The notes below the pieces were generated by a model that was not told the DNA's origin, searched no databases, and was given only the letters and a program-made list of their open reading frames with translations. A stretch of 64,000 bases of DNA from Pyricularia pennisetigena (taxonomy: Eukaryota; Ascomycota; Sordariomycetes; Magnaporthales; Pyriculariaceae): contig NW_021940925.1 in assembly GCF_004337985.1 (NCBI RefSeq), positions 310,001-374,000 of the forward strand, given 5' to 3'. This document shows positions 43,401 through 55,743 of this stretch, piece by piece; the stretch's first letter is position 1; every line of letters starts with the position of its first letter. The position numbers and the translations under genes were made by a program.

Positions 43401-45780
43401 TTTTACGGACGTCCAAACGTTTACAAAGTTGGATGAACACCATATATAAATTATAATAAATATTTTTCGATTCCATATATTTTATTAATATACCGTATAC
43501 TTGTCGAAATTATAATACCTCCACCCGCCGTACATTTATATAATATTATAAACGTTGCGACATTTACAACGCTAATTAAATACTATAAATATTATATTAT
43601 ATATTCTATTCGATACCATACAAATTATTAATTTACCGGTTAATAAAACCATTAACTTTATATATATATTTTTGAAAACCGATATTACCATTTTCGCCTA
43701 TAATGAAATTATATTAAATATAAATTAAAATTTTAATTCAAAAGTATACCGTAAAATACCGTATTTTATTAACCATCGCGGCTTTTGTAAAGTTAAATAA
43801 ATACTACGTTAACAATGCAACCATTTATATATAAGTTTTGATTTTCCATAATTTAATATATGTTTTTATTTTATATATATTATTAAATATATTTTCGATA
43901 TTTATATTCCCTTCCAAATTCTTGTATAACCTAAGAAATTAAAGGTACGGTGGGCGTTATTTTCAATTCCCAAATTATACCGTTTAATATTCTTTTTCGT
44001 CGCCCTTTTCCAAAATACGCCGTATTTCGCGTCCTCGCATTGCAGTATATGACTGGTTTTTTTTCCATATATATCCCGAAAGTCCCCCATATATATAGCG
44101 TTTATAGCCTTAATTTTCCAAAAACCGCCGTTTCCATTACAATATGCAAATGTTATAGCAATTATACCCCCCATATTCCTAAGTACCGACTATTTCCATA
44201 CATAGCGAAAAATTCTAATTTTGTAATAATCGTGACGTTAACCTTTTTATTTCAACCGTAATACGCACAAAATTTTATAAACCGCACGTATTATACAGAC
44301 TTTCCATACCACCAAAATATTTCAATATATTTTGCGATGTTCCCAAATATTTATACGAAATATAACCAATGTTTAGCATTTTAATAGGTTATTATAAGAT
44401 CATTTAAACGCCAACCAGTTACAAATCGCGGATATAATAATATTTTTTTACCCGGACAAATGACGTTTGACTAATACCGCCTATATTGCCCGCGTAACGC
44501 AAAATAATCGGTATAACGTAAATTCGCTTCTTATAAATATCGCCAACTATATACAGTTGAATAAATAACGTAAATAAAAAAATCAACCGGCGTTGGAAAA
44601 ACTGTTAAATATTAAATAATTTAATATTTATTTTACACATTTGGAAAAGTTCATTTAAATATTATTTGGAATAAAAACTAATCCTACGTAACGCCAGTTC
44701 GGATATTTAATTTGTTTTAACATAATTACCTAATTTTTAAAATACGTCCAGAAATCTCTGTAATATCCCGATCCGTCCAACCATATCAATTTCCGATAAT
44801 AAAAATAAAATAAACAATTCCCTATCCCTAACCTTATTTAGAATTTATATTTTAATCCATAATATAATGGATATACGGCGCGGTAATTACGAAAAAGTTA
44901 ATCGCGTTAAACCCGTTTTTAAGTTTCACCTTTTTTCGGATTTACGCATTTTTACCGCCTTTTTTCATAATATTTAGCATTAAACCCATCTCCATATCCG
45001 GTGAATCTCGGGTAACGTTATCGGTATTAAATTCCCACGCCAAACTGGTAAATACGGTAAAATATGCCATAAATATATTAGATAAGATATTTTTAAAAAC
45101 GTATCCGTATTTGTATTACTTATTAGGTCGCTTATACCACGCGTTACCCAAACCAATACGATAACCCTATTATCCATTCGCACCAAAATCCAAATATTAC
45201 GGTAAATAATATATAAAATAGCAATTATATTTTTCAAAACCGACGCGCGATATTGTACTTTTTATTATTTTTTGCTTATTACGAACGTTATACTTAACGT
45301 AAAACACCATTTCCATATTTAAAATAATTTTTTCGATATAATTAATTGTCCAATATTTCAAAATACCGCGCCCAACTAATAAGCAAAATATATAATTTTT
45401 TCCGTCGACGCCGTTTCCGAAATGGCGGTTTAGGAAATTGGCCAATATTTGCACGGTAACGAAAACGCGATTTTTAATTTGTTATAAACCGAAAAAACAG
45501 CGTCGACATCGAAATTTTGCTTTACGTAATGATTAGAACCGGGAATGAAATTAATTGCAACCTGCGAAATCCTGGACGATAGATTATCAAAACGTGCGGA
45601 CGACCGTAAAACAAAATCCAATGCGGCGGGAGAAAGTAAAAACCCAAAAATCATATTCGTTGAATACGTGGGCATAGCGTATTTCGGGGATATTAATCCC
45701 CCAATTTGCGCGTTTTATCGTTATATAATAATTAACCCGTCCTCGTTTATAAAAAAATCCAATATAAAAGTCGATAAATA
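43401..45780 (-). pseudogene. Unrecognised RIPed coding relic(s)
   Basis: TA-rich, with several minus frames in tandem: 43902-44174, 44980-45237, 45197-45454 and 45430-45675. The best is 45430 to about 45710 (ISPKYAMPTYSTNMIFGFLL, then VLRSSARFDNLSSRISQVAI), which is low in stops. The pieces seem to belong to one leftward sequence, but no transposase, polymerase or other motif is visible. It may be a duplicated and RIPed host gene or an unknown element. Confidence 0.3.
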
Positions 45781-46129
45781 TGTGAACATGGCTAGCGCAG
45801 GGCTAATTATATTAGCTACCCTGCATTATCTTATAACGGCTAGCACGGGCTAATTTTATTAGCCACCCTGCATTGAATAAATGAATAAATAACAAATAAA
45901 ACGTATACGCGTTTATACACACAAAGCTTGATATATCACGTCTTTATTCATAGTTTTAATAATAAAACAAATACGTCATATATAATCTAGCTTAGTGGTA
46001 TAATGCACGTACCATAGTTTATATTATATATACGTTGTTGAAATGCGTGGGTTCCCATCCCGTTGTGGTCGCAGATTTTCTGTGCATGCATAAGCACAAT
46101 AGGCCGTTAGGCTCAATGGGCTGTTTGGT
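45781..46129 (-). repeat. Copia LTR, left part (split)
   Basis: Begins TGTGAACATGGCTAGC and matches the LTR at 6452-6909. At 46129 it is interrupted by MULE-like and gypsy material and resumes at 52617. Confidence 0.75.
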
Positions 46130-47788
46130 TAGTCTCAGTGCTCAGACTAAACCCCCCTGTTTCGCAGTGGGGACCGAGCGCTCCATATACCTTTCAGCCA
46201 CATGACTTTTCGACCAATCACATTGGCCGAAAAGATCGCGCTCGTTCTAATTTGAGGACATTTTGTCGCATTTCGCGGTTTATAACGGTATTATTAATAA
46301 TATACCTAATGTTGCGATATCGCTAATTATTATTTTATTAATATAACGATAATTTATTGTACTTTGCCGTTTATGGCGGGTATATATAAAATATTCGTAT
46401 TATAATGGCAAAAGAAAATAGTGTACCCATAATATGCAATTAAATATTCGAATAAAATAATAAATGAAAATTATAAAAATATATAGTATTTTGCGTTAAA
46501 TCTATTGGAGTTTGTTGATTATTTAAATGCCGGCCGCGTCTTTATAGCCACTTTATTCGGAAAGATATTAAAATATTAAGTAAAATTTGTAATTTTTTAT
46601 TATATTTAATTCTTGTTTTAAATAACGGTATATAATATTAGCTTTAGTTTAATTTACAGACCTTATAGCTTAGTAAACCTCATACTGCAAAGTGCATACA
46701 ATTATCGATTGCAACAAAAGTTTTATTAATATTTTTATATAAATTAACAATTTATTGAAAGATTAAATGATTTACGCAAATATTGGTAAAATGAAAATAT
46801 TTTTACTTGATAAATTGCGTAAATAGTTTGTTAATCAATTTTGTATAAGTTCTTTTTTTATAAATTTGATTGAATTAAATGAAGCAAAAAATATAAAAAG
46901 GATATAAATTTAGCATTTCTTTATGAAAAAAATAAAAAGGGCCGGTATTGTCAATCGGGTTTTACGTTGACGTTTACTTATATATATAGCCCACCTTTTC
47001 AAACTTTGGGTTTTTTAATGTTAAAACTGGTAAAAATGTAAAAGCATTTCGATTGTAAAATATATATAAAAATGGATATATTTTACCTATCCGCATATTT
47101 AACGGCTTATATAATTAGATATACGTACAAGAGTGTAAGTTTATATCAGATGTATATCTACCATTCCCCACGTGCAGAAACCACAACATTCGGCTGCAAA
47201 ACAAAAATAATATAAAATTAATTAAATAAATCAAAAAGATTGTCAAAATACACATTTAGCATTTTCTTTTATAAAACAGTTTTCAAAGCGGATATTATAA
47301 GTAGGACTGGGCTTGGACGCCTGTTTATATACGTACTTATATCTCTGAAATTTTGGTTTTATTATCGTCAAAATTGGTAAAGATGTAAACGAGTTTTGAT
47401 TGTAAATTATATATAAAAAAGTATATATTTTGCCTATCCGTTTATTTAACTGTTTATATAATCTGGTATATGCACCAAAATTGAGAATACCGACACATAA
47501 ATATATACGACCCTCCACGTGCAAAAATGATAAAAACTTGGTCAAAAATCAAAAATAATATTAAGAAAAATCGAAAATCGAAAAACAAATCGAAAAAACA
47601 GTACCGCCATAAACGGATCAAGGGCAGGTGGTATCCAATTCCGCCATTATAATAAATAAAAAAATCAATCGAATCGCTGCTAATAGCGGTATTAAACGCT
47701 ATTTTCAACGATATTTTATTTTTTCAATATTATGTATAGTTGTGGAATAATGAAGGAGTTTCGGTTAAAAAAAAGGCCAAAAATACCT
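46130..47788 (-). mobile_element. MULE-like element copy E, left terminus missing
   Basis: Starts TAGTCTCAGTGCTCAGACTAA at 46130 in the minus orientation. It is collinear with copy C until AAAGGCCAAAAATACC at 47788, where copy F begins. About 170 bp at its far terminus are missing. Confidence 0.75.
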
Positions 47789-48732
47789 AATCTCAGGGCT
47801 TATCCCTAAAGCCCAGAGCTCCACAATTGATCCACTTCGCTCCACTTCATGGCTCAATTGCGGCTTTGCAATGTACCTGTGGGTCCATCCAAAGAACGCT
47901 CTGGTTCAGGTCTGAGGACAATTTGTCGATTTTCGCCGTTTATGGCGGTATTTTTGGCCTTTTTTTAACCGAAACTCCTTTATTATTCCACAACCACGCA
48001 TAATATTGAGAAAATAAATTATCGTTGAAAATAGCGTTTAATACCGCTATTAGCAGCAATTCGATTTATTTTATTATTTGCTATAATGGCCGAATCCGAT
48101 ACCACCTGCCCTTAATCCGTTTATGGCGGTACTGTTTTTTCGATTTTTTTTTCGATTTTCGATTTCTTTTAATATTATTTTTAATTTTTGACCAAATTTT
48201 ATAATTTCTGCACGTGGAAGGTCGTATATGCTTATATATCGTTGTACTAATTTTTGGTGCATATATTAGATTATATTAGCAGTTAAATAGGCGGATAGGC
48301 AAAGTACTTACTTTTTGTATATAATTTACAATCGAAACTCGTTTATATTTTTACCAATTTTAACGATAATAAAACCAAAAGTTCAAAAGTCCGATTACGT
48401 ATATAAACAAACGTCCAGATCCAATCCTGCCTATAATATCGGCTTTAAAAAGTGTTTAATAAAAGAAAATGCTAAATGTGTATTTTATAAATTTTTTTGC
48501 TTTATTTAATTAATTTTATATTATTTTGAATTTGCAGCCAAATTCTGTGGTTTTTGTACGTGGGGGCTGGCATATATATATTTAATATAATACTACACTT
48601 CTGTACGTTTATCTAATTATTTTAACCGTTAAATATGCGGATAGGTAAAGTGTATCCAATTTTATATATATTTTGCAATCCAAATGTTTTTATATTTTTA
48701 CCAATTTTAACATTAATAAAACCAGCATTTGT
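47789..48732 (+). mobile_element. MULE-like element copy F, right part missing
   Basis: Starts TAATCTCAGGGCTTATCC (one mutation in the terminus). It is collinear with copy D for about 940 bp, through the second CACGTG-like block to ACATTAATAAAACCAGC, then gives way to gypsy sequence at 48733. It appears inserted into copy E; no intact 9-bp duplication can be shown. Confidence 0.7.
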
Positions 48733-50748
48733 CAAAGTGGAAAATCGGTGCCCTGTTAATGCAGGCGTTTTTCGTACGTTCGTAGGTATTTCGTTATCTT
48801 TAACGTTGGGGTTCCACACGACTTTGGTCATGGGTACGGGTCCTGGTTATCGTAATTTCGTTTCGTATTATACCTGTGTTTTAATTAATATATGTATTTT
48901 GCAAATATTTCGGGTACATTTATACTATAAAATATGTTTTTGGTTATAGCATGCTATAAAATAATTGTTACAAAGGGTGAAAATTACCGTTGGTTCGGTA
49001 TTAAATTTTATTTTAATTTCCCAATTGGGTAATTCCGTGGTGGTGTATATTTTGTGGATACTTATTATTTTGCGTCGTCGTGGAAAAAAATCGTGGATTA
49101 TTTTTCTGTTAAAATGCAGTCCGCAATTATTTTTAAAACATTTTACCCAAAAGATTTCTATATATTTGGGATATTTGGTATCCAAAATTGGGTGGTTTCC
49201 AAAAATTGGATCGATTGGTCCTATAAGGTTTTATATTTATATTCGAAATAATATTCCGGGAAATTGCACTAATTGGTCGTTTCGGTATAAATCGATAAAT
49301 TTCTGTTTATATATATAAAGGTTATTTTCCTTTGCTGCACTATATGGGTTTGAAAATATAGTTTTTTTTTCGCTGGATTCGTCTTTTAACTCGTTATTAA
49401 ATTCGTCCGTTAGGGTTTGTTAAATTATCCGGATATAATGGGTTTATCCCAATGGTTTTAATTCTATTTTTTCTGAAATATCTAATTCCGTAAATTCGGG
49501 TAATTTGGCGTTTTATTTACGTAATTGTACCGGTGGTTTGGTTTTAATAAATACGCGGTTTCCTACTATTAGGGTCCGAATACTTTTAAATTTTTATGGG
49601 TATTATCCTGCGTCCATTTTTGCGCTATTGTAAATTATATAATTATCGTTATAATATATGGTCCAGTTTTTTAAACTGTGTTAATCCGGTAATATTTGTT
49701 AGTGGGTGGTGGTATTTAATTTTCGTGGTTTTTTAAAATCGGGGTATAAATCCGGAGTATTTTGGGGATAAAATTTGGCTATATATCCTAATTTTTCACA
49801 GTTAAAACATTTACCACTTTTGGGATCCTTGCGAAATTTTTTATATTAGGTCGCGTTAAAATCCATAAATCCGTTATATATTCCGTAGGAAATATTATAT
49901 TAACGAGGCGGTTTAAGGTATTAATATTTGCGTCCTATATTAATTTATCGCAAAATTAATCCCTATACGTTGCGTTTTTCGCATCGTTCCAATTTTAGTT
50001 CGTAAAATCGGTTATCGATTTTAATTGCTAGTTTTACGTATTCAGTTAAGGTATCGGGTCGTTTTTTTTTAATAAATTCGTTTTTATTTTTTTTTTTAAA
50101 TCCCGCATAAAAGCGTGCCATTAGGGTTTCGGGGCCCTATAATAGTTTGGCGGTAATTTGTCGAAATTTATTGGTATATTTAAATACCGATTTAGTTTAA
50201 GTAAGGCGTACCAATTTACGTTTAACCGGGCGTTCCTCGTTTGGGCTACCGAATATTCCCCTAAAACATTTTTCGAAATTCTCGTAATCGTCGAAAATGC
50301 GGTTAATTTTAACTTTACGGTTTTTTTCTTTATCGTAGTCCAAATAATTTCGTAGGATTGGTTCGAATTAGGTAAACGTATCGCCCTTTAATAACGAAAT
50401 TGCGTAAATAACCTTTTTGGCGTTACTATCGAAATTATTTTCGTTAAAATAAAAGTAGGCCCGGGTTCCCGTAAAAAATCCCTGCAAAATATTTAAGGTA
50501 TTATTATAGGGTAATAGTAAAAAATATTTAATATAATTTTTATTAATTCGATTAATTTATTCGGTTATTCGTTCCTGGAATTGTCGATTTTTTGTTTAGA
50601 ACGTCGCGACTATTTAACGCAAAGCGTTAGCGTTGGCCGGAACGTTAATAGTCAAAAAAGTTTAAGGGGTGGTTTTGTTGGAAGATATTATTTCGGCGAT
50701 ATTATTCGGTATATTTTAAGGTAAAATATTAAATAAGAGCAATTAAAA
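48733..50748 (-). pseudogene. Gypsy family 1, gag-side fragment (RIPed)
   Basis: Collinear with 58757-60761 of the full-length gypsy element. It contains the gag region on the minus strand at about 49960-50350, with frame-destroying changes, and the 5-prime untranslated region before LTR a. Plus frames here (such as 48965-49318) are shadows. The protease, RT and integrase parts are absent. Confidence 0.7.
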
Positions 50749-51192
50749 TATTACAATTAAGGTATCGGGTAACCTGTTTTTATGGTAAAATATAGTGGGT
50801 TAAAACAATTAAGCGTTTGGATTGGGTAATTGGGGTTTTTAATAATTGGGGGTGAAATTATAATCGTTTTTAAGTAAATATTAAGGTAAACCAAAGTTTA
50901 ATTGCTGTTAAATAATCCTAAAATCGAATTTATTTACATGGTAATAAACGCGTTTTATATAAACTATATTCCAAATGTGATTTCCTTTAATTCATTTAAT
51001 TTGTAATTCCCAATCGAGGTTTTACAAATTACTGAAATCACATTTTTTGGCGATTACGTGGTGTTACGTAATCTCCTCCCTTACGTAATCTTATTCCCTG
51101 TCGGTCGGTGTTTTCTCAGGTCGTGTGTTGTCAGAAGGGGTGTGACCCCGCCTGGCCTCACTGGTACTGGCCCAACTTGTCTGGTCGTAACA
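50749..51192 (-). repeat. Gypsy family 1 LTR a
   Basis: 444 bp, starting TATTACAATTAAGGTATC (first G mutated) and ending TCGTAACA. It contains GTCGGTCGGTGTTTTCTC and CCCGCCTGGCCT like the other copies. Confidence 0.85.
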
Positions 51193-51354
51193 ATTTTTTA
51201 CCTAAAACGTCGCGATTATTTAACGCAAGGCGTTAGCGTTGGCCGGAACGTTAGTGGTAAAAGGGGTTTAAAGGGTGGTTTTATTGGAAAACATGATTTC
51301 GGCGATATTATTCGGTATATTTTAAGGCAAAATATTAAATAAAAGCATATAAAA
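51193..51354 (-). repeat. Gypsy 5-prime untranslated fragment between two LTRs
   Basis: Matches 50600-50748, the stretch just inside the 5-prime LTR (CGTTAGCGTTGGCCGGAACG). It shows that LTR b belonged to a second, otherwise lost element copy. Confidence 0.75.
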
Positions 51355-51797
51355 TATAACGATTAAAATATCGGGTAAACTATTTTTAGGGTAAAATATA
51401 GTGGATTAAAGCAATGAAACGTTTAAATTGGGTAACGGGGGTTTTTTAATAATTGGGGTGAAATTATAATCGATTCCTGGGTAAATAATAAATTAATTGC
51501 TGCTAACCAATTTTAAATTAAATTCTATTTATATAATAATAAACGTATCCTTAAATAATCCGTTGTCCTGGGTGTAATATATATAATATATCCTATAACC
51601 CGCATATTATTTGTTCTACTATAATTAATATATAATACATTAATTATATCGTTTTTTTGGCGGTTACGTGGGGTTACGTGATTTTTTATGTAATTTTATT
51701 TCCTGTCGGTCGGTGTTTTCTCTGGTCGAGTGTCGTTAGGAGGGGTGTGACCCCGCCTGGCCTCATTGGTACCGACCCATTTTGTCTGGTCGTAACA
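51355..51797 (-). repeat. Gypsy family 1 LTR b
   Basis: 443 bp, starting TATAACGATTAAAATATC and ending TCGTAACA. More diverged than LTR a. Tandem with LTR a in the same orientation. Confidence 0.8.
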
Positions 51798-52616
51798 ATA
51801 TACCGGATTGGAACCTTAAATTAGATATAGTTATATTATCCCCCGTGTGCAGAATGCATAAAACTTAACCGCAAAATAAAATAATATGAAATTAATTCAA
51901 TAAAGCAAAAAATGGATCAAAAATATATATTTAACATTTTCTTATATAAGAAGTTTTAAAAATCAAACATTATTAATTGGACTTTACGTGAGCGTTAGTG
52001 TATATACGTAATCTAATCCCTGCAAATTTTGGTGTTATTATCGCTAAAATGGGTAAAAAGTATAAGCGAGTTTCGAATATAAACTATATTCAAAAAATAT
52101 ATTTGTAGCCTATCCGCTTGTTTAACTCCTTATATAGTACGGTATATATACCGGATTTCAATATAGCGGTAAATATATATATACGACCCTCCACGTGCAA
52201 AAATTATAAAATTTGGTTAGAAGTTAAGAATAATATTGAAAAGAATCGAAAATCGAAAAAAGAATCGAAAAACCAGTACCGCCATAAACGGATTAAGGCC
52301 AAATGGTATCCAATTCGGCCGTTAGAATAACTAACAAAATAAACCAAATCGCTGCTAATAGCGGTAACAACCGTTATTTTCAACGATATTTTCTTTTTTC
52401 AATATTTTGCGTAATTATGGAATAATAAAGGAATGTCGGTCGAAAAAAGGCCAAAAATACCGACATAAACGGCGAAAATCGACAAATTGTCCTAAGACCT
52501 AAACCAAAACTTTTTTTAGATGGACCCACAAATACATTGCAAAACCGCAATTGAGCCACGAAATGGAGCGAAGTGGATTAATTGTGGAACTCTGGGCTTT
52601 AGGGATAAACCCTGAA
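51798..52616 (-). mobile_element. MULE-like element copy G, right part missing
   Basis: Collinear with the last 800 bp of copy C: a CACGTGCAAAAATTATAAAA block near 52195, then the palindromic block CCGCCATAAACGG, ending CCTGAAACTA at 52616. The other half is lost at the gypsy LTR boundary 51797. Confidence 0.7.
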
Positions 52617-52769
52617 ACTATATATTAAACCGTTAGGTTTAATGGGCCGTTAGGCTTAATAGGTCGGCAGGTTAATTATATAATCAAGGCCAGATTATAT
52701 AACGTAACACCGCATCCCGGATATCCAGATCGAAAATTTGCACCTACGGATTCGAATACGTAATTCACA
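52617..52769 (-). repeat. Copia LTR, right part (split)
   Basis: Continues the LTR begun at 45781; ends TAATTCACA like 6901-6909. About 330 bp of copia internal sequence follows, similar to 6910-7090. Confidence 0.7.
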
Positions 52770-53098
52770 ATTTAGCCTTGGATTTATCACCTTTGTCGAT
52801 TTAACGATTCAACGAATCGATTGTGCAATAACAATATATTATTTCTACTACCCGTTAGCAAACGGTTATTTGCCATTCTAACGTTCTATTAGCCTTTAAC
52901 GTAATCCATTTTTCCTCGCGTTCAAAATTAAACATTTTTTACCTTGTACCCTCTTTATACACAAACGATCAAATATCCAAAGGACGAGCAAAATTTTAAC
53001 GGCTTTTTAACTGAAATTTATAATAAGAATTCAAGCATACGTTCAAAATGATAATTTCGATAGGTTATAATATATAACGACGAATTAGTTAGGGGTAT
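52770..53098 (-). pseudogene. Copia internal fragment after the split LTR
   Basis: Matches 6910-7090 of the other copia copy (for example AGCAAACGGTTATTTGCCATT against GGCAAACGGTTATCTGCCATT). It carries no readable protein and ends at the gypsy family 2 LTR. Confidence 0.55.
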
Positions 53099-53960
53099 TG
53101 TCACGGCCCGGGGTAAACATAGCACGGAAGCTAGTCTATTGGCATCTATCGACGAAAATTCTACTTTAAGGAGAAAAAAGGAAACAAAATTTTAAGCTTA
53201 ACGCGACGTAAATAAAGGTATTACCCTGGTGGGTCGTTGGCCAGGGGTTAGGGTTAGGGTTTGGTTATTTTATGGTCCAAATATTATATTACCCCCTTTT
53301 AAACCTCGTATATCGACGCAGGAAATTATACGAAATTTTTGTTAAATTAACCATATCGTCGCTTTTTCCTTTTACCGTTTAATTTACTATATTTTACCAC
53401 ATTATCCTCCTAATTCGGTTCGTCCAATTTATTTTCGGCAGCGGTTTTTATCCAAATTACTAATCGTTTCGGCGGTCCTGCGGTATTTTTATATTTTTTG
53501 TGGAAATCGTTAAGGGTTGTTATTAAATTTTTGAAATTTTCGGCCGGGTATTATATATCGTTTGGATTATATTTTTACCACGCGACCTGGTATTGCAACG
53601 TTTTATTCCGGCCAAATAATCGGAGCGTTAAAATTTTATCGATTACAAATTTTGGTTTTCCGTTAATGTTTTTGGCGGAGGCGGTTTTTTTTTATTATTA
53701 TAATGGGTCCATTACGGTTTTGCGGAAGCGGTTTGCGTGGAATAAGTTTTTTCTTTTAAATGATTTAAATACGTCCAAAATATAGTTATATTTTCGTTTT
53801 TTTAAAATTTGCTATAGTCCGGTCCATTGTAAATCCAATTTAATCGTCGGTGCGGTCGTCGGAAACCCTTTTTTTTAACGAAAATATAATCGTTAATTCC
53901 AAAATCTATTAATCGCCGCTTTTTATTGGTTTATTTTTCCTATTTCGCCTGCGTTTGTAA
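53099..53960 (-). pseudogene. Gypsy family 2, 3-prime part with LTR start
   Basis: Begins TGTCACGGCCCGGGGTAAAC, an LTR-like terminus, and continues into decayed 3-prime pol sequence. It carries GGGGTTAGGGTTAGGG at about 53245-53260. It was contiguous with 61211 onward before the full-length gypsy family 1 element inserted at the CGCGT target (53961-53965). Confidence 0.55.
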
Positions 53961-53965
53961 CGCGT

Positions 53966-54409
53966 TGTTACGATCAAGGTATCGGGTAACCTGTTCTTAT
54001 GGTAAAATATAGTGGGTTGAAACAACTGAACGTCTGGACTGGGTAGCTGGGGTTCTCAATAACTGGGGGTAAAATTATAATCGTTCTCAAATAAATATTG
54101 AGGTTAACCAGAGTTTAATTGCTGCTAAACAATCCTAAAATCGAATTTATTTATATAGTAATAAGCGCGTTTTATATAAATTATATTCCAAATGTGATTT
54201 TTTTTGATTTGTTTAATTTGTAATTCCTAATCGAGGTTTTACAAATTACTAAAATCACTTTTTTTGGCGATTACGTGGTATTACGTAATTTCCTTTTTTA
54301 CGTAATTTTGATTCCTGTCGGTCGGTGTTTTTTCAGGTCGTGTATTATTAAAAAGGGTATAACCCCGCCTGGCCTTACTAATATTAACCCAATTTGTTTG
54401 GTCGTAATA
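53966..54409 (-). repeat. 3-prime LTR of full-length gypsy element
   Basis: Starts TGTTACGATCAAGGTATCGG and ends TCGTAATA (C to T in the final CA). 444 bp, the same length as the 5-prime LTR. Confidence 0.85.
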
Positions 54410-55467
54410 TTAAATCTTTTTTTTTTTGGCCAAATCCTTTTAACTTTTAAATAATCCGTATTCCCTAATCTTTATTTTTGGTTTTTTTTTTCCTGGTTAA
54501 ATTTTTCGCGCCATATTTAATCGCGTAATTAAATCGAAATTTGGTCGTTCGTCGACAGAACGTCGCCACGTTTTTTTTACTTCCTTCCTTTTTTTTTGTG
54601 GATATACTTTTTTGTTTTTATTGTAAATTTCGCGGTATAATGCGTTGCGCAATATTACCGCAAAATTTTTTTCGTTGCATCGAATATTTCCGTATTAACC
54701 GCTTTAATTACGACGTATTAAATGTTTCGAATACCCAATTACGTAATATCGGTCGGTAGCATTCCAAATTTAATGCTAAAATAGAGGTTTTGGAAAAAAA
54801 TATTTTGGTAAAACAGCAAAAAATTTAAAAAAAACAATTAAAATTTTTCCGTTTGCGAAAACAAAAAAAATTGTGGTTTAAAAAAATAGTGCGAGCTATA
54901 TTTCGCGGGATTAATAATTTGGAGGAATTGGATCGCGTGGAACGTAAAAAGGCAAAATAGGAAAAACGGCGGCGATCGGCCGAAATCCTTCCTAAAATGT
55001 CCCTGGAATCGTTCTTTCCGGATTCCAATTTTGTTTGGGATTCGATTTTTCCAATAAATCCTTTAAATCCTTTTTTGTTGGATAAAATAAATATTTGTAC
55101 GCAATATTCGGTCGGTAAATTGCTTTATTCGTATATTTTGGTTTATAATATATATTAATCGTTTTTTTATAAATTCGTTTGGTGGTATGGTTTCGAATCC
55201 TAATTAATTTTTAGTTTTTGGGAATAGTAAATAATGTTTTTTTAGGTCGTCCTTTTTTTTTGGTTAATTTGCTCGCAAATCCAGTTTTTGGTAATATTAA
55301 CGGAATGGTTTTTGGCAATTTTGGAAATGGTTAAAGGGTTCCCAAATGTTTTTTTCGTATCCGTAATTTTCCCATTTAATAAAATATTTTATTTTACCGT
55401 AATTGCGTTTATAATCCAATATTCGTTCGACGTTATATGTTTTTTTTGCGTCGATTTTAATTGTTTT

Positions 55468-55743
55468 TTATATATTGGTACCGGGTGGTGCTAATTCCAG
55501 TAATAATACGTGGAACGTTGGGTGGATTTTTATAATTTTTAGTAATAATAATTTGTAATTGGTTTCGCTAATTTTTTTATCGATTTTAAAAAGTCCAAGT
55601 TTTTTAAAATTGAATTTGCTATTTGGTCGTTGTGTTTTAATATTGCGTCGAATAAAACAAACGTTATTTCCCTTTTGGAAGGATGGTCCCTTTATCCGAT
55701 ACTGGTTAGCGTATTTAGTCATTTTTTTCGGTACGAATCTCAA
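55468..55743 (-). pseudogene. Gypsy integrase C-terminal segment
   Basis: Open minus frame reading KGPSFQKGNNVCFIRRNIKT, KKLGLFKIDKKISETNYKL and IHPTFHVLLLELAPPG. This matches the SH3-like GPF/Y end of chromovirus integrases (KxGDxVYLxxxNI, KLGPFxI, HPVFHVSLLEP). It binds DNA and, in chromoviruses, leads into a chromodomain. The catalytic core is upstream at about 55750-56700 and broken. Confidence 0.75.

Noticed and set aside
48965..49318. 117-codon plus frame with hydrophobic segments
   Set aside because: Same sequence recurs at 58980-59320 in the gypsy element, where the coding strand is minus; a shadow.
53244..53264. GGGGTTAGGGTTAGGG as a possible internal telomere
   Set aside because: Only two to three units inside gypsy family 2 sequence; too short to claim a chromosome-end fusion.
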